Below are positions 58,608 through 64,000 of a DNA stretch of 64,000 nucleotides, in pieces. The first letter of the stretch is position 1. Each line of letters starts with the position of its first letter. Source of the DNA: an uncultured Oscillospiraceae bacterium (GTDB taxonomy: Bacteria > Bacillota > Clostridia > Oscillospirales > Oscillospiraceae). The stretch lies in NCBI GenBank assembly GCA_947629955.1, contig CANRFT010000001.1, positions 1 to 64,000 on the forward strand. The letters are read 5' to 3'. The position numbers and the translations under genes are program-made. Below the pieces are notes generated by a model. That model was not told the DNA's origin. It was given only the letters and a program-made list of their open reading frames with translations, and searched no databases.

Positions 58608-59365
58608 AGCTGGTGAGCTGGAACGTGAACGGCCTGCGGGCCTGTCTGAAGAAGGGCTTTCTGGACTCGATAGCCGCCCTGGACGCCGACGTGATCTGCC
58701 TCCAGGAGACCAAGATGGAGCGGGGCCAGGCGGAGGTGGACCTGCCCGGCTATCACGAGTTCTGGAACTCGGCGGAGAAGAAGGGCTATTCCGGCACCGC
58801 CGTGTTCACGAAGAAGGAACCCCTGTCCGTGTCCTACGGCATGGACGTAGAGAGGCACGACCACGAGGGCCGGCTCATCACCCTGGAGTACCCGGACTTC
58901 TGGCTGGTGAATTGCTACACCCCCAACGCCCAGGACGGCCTTGCCCGCATCGATTACCGCATGGCGTGGGAGGACGATCTGCTGGACTACCTGAAAAGCT
59001 TGGATAAGACCAAACCGGTGGTCTACTGCGGGGACCTGAACGTGGCCCACCAGGAGATCGATTTGAAAAATCCGAAAACAAACCGGGGCAACGCCGGCTT
59101 CTCCGACCAGGAGCGGGAGAAGATGACCAGGTTGCTGTCCTCCGGCTTTGCCGACACCTTCCGGCGGCTGAACCCGGACCTCACCGGGGCCTACTCCTGG
59201 TGGAGCTACCGGTTCCACGCCCGGGAGAACAACGCCGGATGGCGCATCGACTACTTCATCGTGTCGGAGCGGCTCATGGACCGGGTGGAGGGGGCCGCCA
59301 TCCACGCCGATATATTCGGCAGCGACCACTGCCCGGTGTCGCTGACGCTGCGGGACGAATCGTAA
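58604..59365 (+). CDS. xth: Exodeoxyribonuclease III / AP endonuclease
   Basis: A 253-residue enzyme of the Xth family, which cleaves at abasic sites and trims 3' ends in base excision repair. All catalytic motifs are present: SWNVNGLRA near residue 5, LQETKM with E34 or its neighbour, YCGDLNVAH near 145, and FGSDHCPVSL at the end. GTG 58604 follows GGGGAGGGG and overlaps the preceding stop. Confidence 0.95.
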   Translation: MKLVSWNVNGLRACLKKGFLDSIAALDADVICLQETKMERGQAEVDLPGYHEFWNSAEKKGYSGTAVFTKKEPLSVSYGMDVERHDHEGRLITLEYPDFWLVNCYTPNAQDGLARIDYRMAWEDDLLDYLKSLDKTKPVVYCGDLNVAHQEIDLKNPKTNRGNAGFSDQEREKMTRLLSSGFADTFRRLNPDLTGAYSWWSYRFHARENNAGWRIDYFIVSERLMDRVEGAAIHADIFGSDHCPVSLTLRDES

Positions 59366-59380
59366 AGGGGGCCGACGCCC

Positions 59381-60838
59381 GTGAGAGAGATCAGAGAACA
59401 TATCCTGCTCTACGCCGTCACCGACCGGCGGTGGCTAAAGGGGGAACCCTTGACAGAGTGTGTGCGCCGGGCGCTGGAGGGGGGCGTGACCATGGTGCAG
59501 CTCCGGGAGAAGGGGCTGGACCGGGAGGCGTACACCGCCCAGGCCAGGGAACTGGCCCTGCTGTGCCACTCCTACGGCGTGCCGCTGATCGTCAACGACA
59601 GCGTGGAGGTGGCCCTGGCCTCCGGGGCGGACGGCGTCCACCTGGGCCAGGGGGACATGGACCCGGCCCAGGCCCGGAAGCTGCTGGGCCCCTATGCCGT
59701 CATCGGCGTCACCGCCCGGACGGTGGAACAGGCGAAGGCCGCCCAGGCCGCCGGGGCGGACTATCTGGGCTCCGGGGCGGTGTTCCCCACCGGCTCCAAG
59801 GCGGACGCCGTGCCCATGGCGCTTGAGACGCTGGCCGCCATCTGCGCCGCCGTGTCCATTCCCGTGGCCGCCATCGGCGGGATCGACGCCGGCAACGTGG
59901 GAGAGCTTGCCGGCACGGGCATCTCCGGCGCGGCGGCCATCGGCGGTATCTTCGGCCAGCCGGACATCGAGCGTGCCGCGAAAACCTTAAAGCTCCGGGT
60001 GATGGAGGTAGTGAATGGGGGCAAAAAGAAGCCCGCCGCCCTCACCATCGCCGGCAGCGACTCCTCCGGCGGCGCGGGCATCCAGGCTGATTTGAAAACC
60101 ATGACCCTGAACGGCGTGTTCGCTATGAGCGCCGTCACCGCCCTCACCGCCCAGAATACCACCGGCGTCACCGGCATCCTGGAGTCCACGCCGGAGTTTT
60201 TGCAGCAGCAGATCGACGCGGTGTTCGACGACATCCGCCCGGTTGCGGTGAAAATCGGCATGGTGTCCTCCGCCGCTCTGATCCGGGTCATCGGGGACCG
60301 GCTGCGGCACTACGGGGCCAAAAACATCGTGGTGGACCCGGTGATGATCGCCACCAGCGGGGCAAAACTGATCTCCGACGGCGCGGTGGACACCCTGAAA
60401 GGGGAGCTGCTGCCCCTGGCCGCCCTCATCACCCCAAACATCCCGGAGGCGGAGGCCCTGTCCGGCCTGCCCGTCCGCACGCCGGAGGACATGGAGCGGG
60501 CGGCGAAGCGGATCGGGGACGAATACGGCTGCGCCGTCCTGTGCAAGGGGGGCCACAGCCTCTCCGACGCCGACGACCTGCTCTATGACCTGGGCAAGCT
60601 GACTTGGTTCCGGGGGGCGCGCATCCGCAACCCCAACACCCACGGCACCGGCTGTACCCTGTCCAGCGCCATCGCCGCCAACCTGGCCAAGGGGTTTCCC
60701 CTGCCGGAGGCCATTCGCCGGGCCAAGGACTATCTGTCCGGGGCGCTGGCCGCCATGCTGGACCTGGGGGCGGGCAGCGGGCCCATGGACCACGCCTTTG
60801 ACCTGCGGGGCCGCTTTGCGGCGGAGGCGGAGCGGTGA
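59381..60838 (+). CDS. Bifunctional ThiE-ThiD thiamine enzyme
   Basis: A 485-residue fusion. Residues 1-210 are thiamine-phosphate synthase ThiE (MVQLREKGLDREAY, VPLIVNDSVEVAL, GVTARTVEQAK, AIGGIDAGNVGEL). Residues 222-485 are HMP-phosphate kinase ThiD (ALTIAGSDSSGGAGIQADLK, VDPVMIATSG, NTHGTGCTLSSAIAANLA). Together they turn HMP and THZ-phosphate to thiamine phosphate. GTG 59381 is used. The next gene completes thiamine use. No TPP riboswitch is visible upstream within the 15-base gap to xth. Confidence 0.94.
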   Translation: MREIREHILLYAVTDRRWLKGEPLTECVRRALEGGVTMVQLREKGLDREAYTAQARELALLCHSYGVPLIVNDSVEVALASGADGVHLGQGDMDPAQARKLLGPYAVIGVTARTVEQAKAAQAAGADYLGSGAVFPTGSKADAVPMALETLAAICAAVSIPVAAIGGIDAGNVGELAGTGISGAAAIGGIFGQPDIERAAKTLKLRVMEVVNGGKKKPAALTIAGSDSSGGAGIQADLKTMTLNGVFAMSAVTALTAQNTTGVTGILESTPEFLQQQIDAVFDDIRPVAVKIGMVSSAALIRVIGDRLRHYGAKNIVVDPVMIATSGAKLISDGAVDTLKGELLPLAALITPNIPEAEALSGLPVRTPEDMERAAKRIGDEYGCAVLCKGGHSLSDADDLLYDLGKLTWFRGARIRNPNTHGTGCTLSSAIAANLAKGFPLPEAIRRAKDYLSGALAAMLDLGAGSGPMDHAFDLRGRFAAEAER

Positions 60839-61467
60839 GGCGGTGCGTCATCGTGGGGGGCGCCCCCATCGGGGACTATGAAAACGCCCGCTCCTATCTG
60901 GGAGCGGACGACTTTCTGGTATACTGCGACGCCGGCCTCCGCCATCGGGATAAGCTGGGGGCCGCCCCGGACCTGATCGTGGGGGACTTCGACTCCCACC
61001 CCCGACCGGACACCCATGTGGAGACCATCGCCCTGCCCCGGGAGAAGGACGACACCGACACGGTGTACGCCGCCAAAGAGGCCGTCCGCCGGGGCTTCGG
61101 GGACTTCCTGCTGCTGGGCTGCGCCGGGGGCAGGGTGGACCACACCCTGGGCAACCTGGCCCTGCTGCTGTGGCTGGACGGGCAGGGAAAGACCGCCCTG
61201 CTGGCCGACGACCTCTCCGAGATGGAGATCGTGTCCCGGCATCCCGCCGCTGTCACGGGGGAGTGGCCCTGTTTCTCCCTGCTGGCCATCGACGGCGCGG
61301 CGAGGCAGGTTGCCGTCACCGGGGCCAGGTGGCCGCTGGACGGGGCGGAGATCCCGCCGGACTACCCCTACGGCCTCAGCAACGAGGTGCTGCCGGGACA
61401 GACCGCCCGGATCGCCGTGGGCGAGGGCCGGCTGCTGCTGGTACGGGTACGGACGCCGCAGATTTAA
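60835..61467 (+). CDS. thiN: Thiamine pyrophosphokinase
   Basis: A 210-residue TPK that makes thiamine pyrophosphate from thiamine and ATP. DLIVGDFDSHPRP near residue 46, EKDDTDTVYAAKEAV near 68 and LLLGCAGGRVDHTLGNLALL near 91 are the nucleotide- and metal-binding motifs. The GTG start overlaps the thiE-thiD stop. Note that TPK acts on thiamine, not on the thiamine phosphate made by ThiE, so this pair also serves salvage. Confidence 0.94.
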   Translation: MRRCVIVGGAPIGDYENARSYLGADDFLVYCDAGLRHRDKLGAAPDLIVGDFDSHPRPDTHVETIALPREKDDTDTVYAAKEAVRRGFGDFLLLGCAGGRVDHTLGNLALLLWLDGQGKTALLADDLSEMEIVSRHPAAVTGEWPCFSLLAIDGAARQVAVTGARWPLDGAEIPPDYPYGLSNEVLPGQTARIAVGEGRLLLVRVRTPQI

Positions 61468-61474
61468 TGTTTAT

Positions 61475-61549
61475 TTAACATTTGCCCCTGAACTTCTGTA
61501 ACACTTCCCCCTTATCCTGATAATCGCAAGAGGCGATCTTCTTTTTCAT
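61475..61549 (-). CDS. Possible 24-residue peptide
   Basis: On the minus strand GGAGGATAGA precedes ATG 61547-61549 and a 24-codon frame starting MKKKIASCDYQDKGEV and ending with Cys before TAA. The ribosome site is strong, but the size is minimal and no family is known. It lies antisense between thiN and its terminator. Confidence 0.35.
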   Translation of the reverse strand: MKKKIASCDYQDKGEVLQKFRGKC

Positions 61550-61570
61550 TCTATCCTCCATCCTTTTCAG

Positions 61571-61598
61571 CCGGGGCAGAGATGCCCCGGCACTTTTT
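61571..61598 (+). terminator. Terminator of the xth-thiamine unit
   Basis: CCGGGGCA (61571-61578) pairs with TGCCCCGG (61583-61590), loop GAGA, then CACTTTTTT. Confidence 0.85.
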
Positions 61599-61611
61599 TA
61601 CGTGCTATACT

Positions 61612-62127
61612 CTATTCTGTCTCGCCATTCATAAGGCGGCTGCAAAGGTCAGCCAAAGGCTCACGATCTTCCCCAATGGCAAGCAGAAGATACTTGCCTT
61701 GGCGTTCAATGATGGGGTCATCAAATCGCGCCGCCTGCTCCGGAAAATATGACTCGAACCCTAACTTCTGATCCTCGACATAGGTATTCAGCGCGTTTTC
61801 CAAACGATCCGCCGCTTCTGTATCAGCTCCTTCAAGCAATATAAACTGATTGGCAGTAACGCCGGCAGTCACACCGTAATACCTCGAATCGACCAGGTCC
61901 TCTGGGGAGGCCTCGACCCTATCCTCATTCAAAAGCAATAGGTCAGACACAGAAATAGAATCCACCCTTTCCATAACGTCAGAAAAATACCCACTGGCGC
62001 ACAGGGTTTCTGCGATCGTGTCCAAATCTAATTCTATTTCTTTTTTCGAAGCACCCTCTCCACAGGCGGAGATCGAAAAAAGGAGAAGCAATGCCATAAT
62101 AATAGCTGAAAAACGCTTTTTCATCAT
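61612..62127 (-). CDS. DUF4358-family lipoprotein
   Basis: A 171-residue secreted lipoprotein. The lipobox FSISAC near residue 20 follows a short signal (MMKKRFSAIIMALLLL). The mature part has the DUF4358 pattern of IAETLCASGYFSDVM, YYGVTAGVTANQFILLEG and a final PIIERQGKYLLLAIGE. No function is known. ATG 62127 is 6 bases after GGAGG. GC content is clearly lower than in the surrounding genes, which suggests transfer. Confidence 0.85.
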   Translation of the reverse strand: MMKKRFSAIIMALLLLFSISACGEGASKKEIELDLDTIAETLCASGYFSDVMERVDSISVSDLLLLNEDRVEASPEDLVDSRYYGVTAGVTANQFILLEGADTEAADRLENALNTYVEDQKLGFESYFPEQAARFDDPIIERQGKYLLLAIGEDREPLADLCSRLMNGETE

Positions 62128-62347
62128 CTGATGCCTCCATTCAAGATGCCATTTGTCGCATCCGCCATAAGTAACGATTTGTTTCATCATTTCCATATGA
62201 CTACCCCCTTATTTCTTTTGTGCCTCACTGGTGTATTCCATTATAGCATAGAACGAAAACATATTCAATATATAATCTAATTATATCTTAAAATAAATAT
62301 ACATTACAAAATGATAGGGGAATATACTATGCAAGGGTGATATGGTC

Positions 62348-62533
62348 ATGGAGCGCAAGAAAATCACGATTTCAAAAAAGGGTGACGATGGATATAGGGT
62401 CATCTCTGTTCGCTTGAAAGAGAATACCCTTGCGTCCATTGATACGCTTGCGACACAGACAAACAGATCAAGGAATGAGGTCATCAACATTCTGCTGGAA
62501 AACTCCGTTGCAGAAGTGGAGATTAAGGAATAA
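62348..62533 (+). CDS. Ribbon-helix-helix (CopG/Arc-type) protein
   Basis: A 61-residue RHH protein: the beta strand YRVISVRLKEN is followed by the two helices TLASIDTLATQTNRSRNEVI and NILLENSVAEVEI. Such proteins bind DNA as dimers, often as plasmid, toxin-antitoxin or mobile-element regulators; no partner toxin is adjacent. ATG 62348 is chosen, with AGGGTG 8 bases upstream; ATG 62342 is close to the site. Low GC, within the same patch as the DUF4358 gene. Confidence 0.82.
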   Translation: MERKKITISKKGDDGYRVISVRLKENTLASIDTLATQTNRSRNEVINILLENSVAEVEIKE

Positions 62534-62625
62534 GAAAGGGCCGGGGGTCACCTCGGCCCTCAGTAGTTGGTAACACTTTTTTGGCGGCTATTGCATAAGT
62601 TGCATCAAAAGACGTAAAAAGTAAG

Positions 62626-62661
62626 AAAAACGCCTCAAATCTCTCGATTTGAGGCGTTTTT
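62626..62661. terminator. Bidirectional terminator next to tRNA-Pro
   Basis: A 16-bp stem (62626-62641 with 62646-62661) with A- and T-rich ends. On the minus strand it begins a few bases after the tRNA CCA end. Confidence 0.9.
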
Positions 62662-62664
62662 CTT

Positions 62665-62741
62665 TGGTCCGAGTGACTGGATTCGAACCAGCGGCCTCTT
62701 GAACCCCATTCAAGCGCGATACCAAACTTCGCCACACCCGG
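62665..62741 (-). tRNA. tRNA-Pro (anticodon GGG)
   Basis: On the minus strand a full cloverleaf is readable: acceptor CCGGGTG with CACTCGG plus A and encoded CCA, D arm with AGTTTGGTA, anticodon arm CTTGA-ATGGGGT-TCAAG giving GGG at positions 34-36, and T arm CTGGTTCGAATCCAG. It decodes CCC/CCU. Promoter and terminator flank it, so it is a single-gene unit. Confidence 0.95.
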
Positions 62742-62769
62742 ATATTCACTTTTGCCTTACAGCCTTAGT

Positions 62770-62798
62770 ATAGTAACACACCGCAAAAGAAAAAGCAA
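62770..62798 (-). promoter_or_regulatory. Promoter of tRNA-Pro
   Basis: On the minus strand TTGCTT (62793-62798) and TACTAT (62770-62775), 17 bases apart. Confidence 0.65.
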
Positions 62799-62828
62799 GA
62801 GGTAATTTTAAAATTTTCGCGGGAAATG

Positions 62829-62870
62829 AAAAAAGAGGCGGCGGCCTGCCATTTGAGCGGACCGCCGCTC
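62829..62870 (-). terminator. Terminator of the amidase gene
   Basis: On the minus strand a GAGCGGCGG/CCGCCGCCTC stem with a bulge precedes TTTTTTC. It lies 44 bases past the amidase stop. Confidence 0.7.
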
Positions 62871-62913
62871 TATTAACAAGGAGGAAAAACATCCTTTGTG
62901 AACAGGTCGAATG

Positions 62914-63654
62914 TCACACCAGGGTGATGAAATCCCGGCTGGCGTAGCCCTCCTGGCCGTCCAGGGACACCAGGTACCAGTTCTGGTACTGGTTGATGAT
63001 CCTGAGTCGGGCCCCGTCGTAGGCTTTGGCGATGACGGGGGCGGAGGTGGAGGGCCGGGAGCGGATGTTGAGGTATCCCCAGTCCACGTCCACCACGCCC
63101 TGCCGGGGGGCGGCGGGCTCCAGGAAGGGGATGCCGAAGTATTCGGTCAGGGACAGCACGATGTTCCGGGCGACGGCGTCCAGGTTGTTTTTGACCCAGG
63201 TGGCGTCGTCGGGGTTGTCGTGGTAGCCCAGCTCGATGAACACAGACGGGGCCCGGGGCTGGCGCACCTCGCCGATGGCGGTGGTGGCCTCGGTCCGCAC
63301 CCGATTGGGCAGGGGGTAGATGGTCTTGAGGTTGTCGGCCACGATGGTGGCGGCCCGTTTGCCGTTGGTGCTGCCGGGGTAGTAGTAGACGATGATCCCC
63401 CGCACATTGCCGTAGTTGCTGGGGGGCGCGGCGTTGGAGTGGAGCGCCAGGTGGAGATCATAGGTCCCGGCGTTGGAGGCCCGGATGGAGGAGGCCGCCG
63501 TCATCTCCGGCGTGTTGCGGGTGTAGCGGATGCCGGAGGCGTTGAGATAGGGGATCATGGCGTCGGCCAGACGGTTCATCCACTCCTCCTCGGTGCCGCC
63601 GTTGACGTACTCGTTGGCCTCCTGAGTGGACGGAGATAAGTAGATAACAGGCAT
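62914..63654 (-). CDS. N-acetylmuramoyl-L-alanine amidase with SH3 domain
   Basis: A 246-residue protein with an Amidase_3 domain (about residues 1-170: LSPSTQEANEYVNGGTEEEW, LHLALHSNAAP, PSVFIELGYHDNPDDATWV with the catalytic Glu) and a bacterial SH3 domain (WGYLNIRSRPSTSAPVIAKA). It cleaves the amide between MurNAc and L-Ala. There is no signal peptide, so it may act in sporulation or lysis or be exported otherwise. ATG 63652-63654 is used, with AAGGAGGG about 10 bases upstream. Confidence 0.92.
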   Translation of the reverse strand: MPVIYLSPSTQEANEYVNGGTEEEWMNRLADAMIPYLNASGIRYTRNTPEMTAASSIRASNAGTYDLHLALHSNAAPPSNYGNVRGIIVYYYPGSTNGKRAATIVADNLKTIYPLPNRVRTEATTAIGEVRQPRAPSVFIELGYHDNPDDATWVKNNLDAVARNIVLSLTEYFGIPFLEPAAPRQGVVDVDWGYLNIRSRPSTSAPVIAKAYDGARLRIINQYQNWYLVSLDGQEGYASRDFITLV

Positions 63655-63707
63655 AAGGAAAACCCTCCTTTGTGCCCATCCTATGACGGAAGGGGGAGGA
63701 GGGTTCA

Positions 63708-63742
63708 TGTAGGGGCGGGTCCCAGACCCGCCCGCGCCCTTA
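63708..63742. repeat. GTAGGGG-family intergenic repeat, copy 5
   Basis: TGTAGGGGCGGGTC followed by GACCCGCCC: a short hairpin copy in the leader of the amidase gene. Confidence 0.65.
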
Positions 63743-63868
63743 AATGCCTTCCACCCGCAGGGGGCCGACTCCCCCTGTCAGGGGGAGATGTCCCGAAGGG
63801 ACAGAAGGGGTAGGGTGGGTGCCCCGAAGGGGGCGGATGAGGGGGCGGCGAGGTCAGCTGTCAGCCGG

Positions 63869-63919
63869 CCTCATCCGTCACGGCTTCGCCGTGCCACCTT
63901 CCCCATAAATGGGGAAGGC
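63869..63919. repeat. Hairpin repeat family B, copy 2
   Basis: CCTCA, CGTCACGGCTTCGCCGTGCCA, then CTTCCCC/GGGGAAG: the same order as at 14826-14875. The preceding 63755-63840 also holds hairpin-rich repeats (CCCCCTGTCAGGGGG and GTCCCGAAGGGAC). Confidence 0.65.
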
Positions 63920-63921
63920 TT

Positions 63922-64000
63922 TTAGAGGAAAGAATCAATTTTCCCCGCCAGCTCCGCGAACTGCTCCAGGGAGAGCATTTCTCCCCGGACGGTCTCCGGC
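63922..64000 (-). CDS. rsmA: C-terminal end of a probable 16S rRNA dimethyltransferase RsmA (partial)
   Basis: The minus strand is open from the right edge to TAA 63922-63924. The last residues, ETVRGEMLSLEQFAELAGKI, match the conserved R-x-E-x-L-S-x-E-x-F end of RsmA/KsgA, which dimethylates A1518 and A1519 of 16S rRNA. Only 25 residues are visible. Confidence 0.55.
   Translation of the reverse strand, partial: PETVRGEMLSLEQFAELAGKIDSFL

Overview
The window is a GC-rich chromosome segment of an endospore-forming Firmicute, most likely a gut Clostridia of the Oscillospiraceae type (Flavonifractor, Lawsonibacter or Intestinimonas-like). This is inferred from gene content: SigA-DnaG, sporulation proteins YqfC/YqfD, MutS2, HPr with both His15 and Ser46, a MraZ-led division cluster, an FMN-riboswitch RibU, and an acyl-CoA dehydratase activase. 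No plasmid, phage structural, IS or CRISPR feature was seen. Most genes start at strong Shine-Dalgarno sites and many overlap by ATGA or GTGA.

Layout. 1-1414: end of an LVIVD-repeat protein and a PiT phosphate transporter, both leftward. 1574-6359: dgt, yigZ, dnaG, rpoD. 6419-8579: an SLH-domain secreted protein and an RluA-type pseudouridine synthase, leftward. 8778-18056: yqfC, yqfD, phoH, a YbeY fusion, an unknown gene, era, a divergent repressor/small-protein pair, yqzL, recO and mutS2. 18135-22289: ptsH, uvrC, rsmD, coaD and a coiled-coil protein. 22491-34688: the division/cell wall cluster mraZ, rsmH, ftsL-like, a PASTA-PBP, a degenerate MurE-like protein, mraY, ftsW, murG, murA, ftsQ, ftsZ. 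34759-37219: gluQ and guaB. 37319-49018: a frameshifted small gene, a membrane protein, a SLOG protein, FMN riboswitch plus ribU, a membrane protein, a Na/Pi cotransporter, a GT39-like transferase, a solute-binding lipoprotein, a hybrid histidine kinase and a GNAT. 49035-54205: an unexplained structured RNA, a DIP1984 protein and the 2-hydroxyacyl-CoA dehydratase/activase pair. 54266-57033: duplicated prefix-domain proteins, a third protein and PadR. 57035-61598: a GT-C-like membrane protein, xth, a thiE-thiD fusion and thiamine pyrophosphokinase. 61475-62741: a low-GC patch with a DUF4358 lipoprotein and an RHH protein beside tRNA-Pro(GGG). 62829-64000: an SH3-amidase, repeats and the 3' end of a probable rsmA.

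Function. Three housekeeping blocks dominate: replication/transcription start (dnaG-rpoD), RNA processing and repair (phoH, ybeY, era, recO, mutS2, uvrC), and septal peptidoglycan synthesis. The division cluster holds only mraY, murG and murA of the precursor pathway. At the usual murE position there is a short protein that keeps parts of the Mur ligase core without the active site.

The most unusual signals are this MurE-like pseudoenzyme, the Cys-domain/YbeY fusion, a TTGACA-N17-TATAAT promoter with matching 14-bp operators between two divergent small genes, a G10-tract frameshift in a strongly expressed small gene, and a dispersed GTAGGGG repeat family that supplies the stop codons of two genes.
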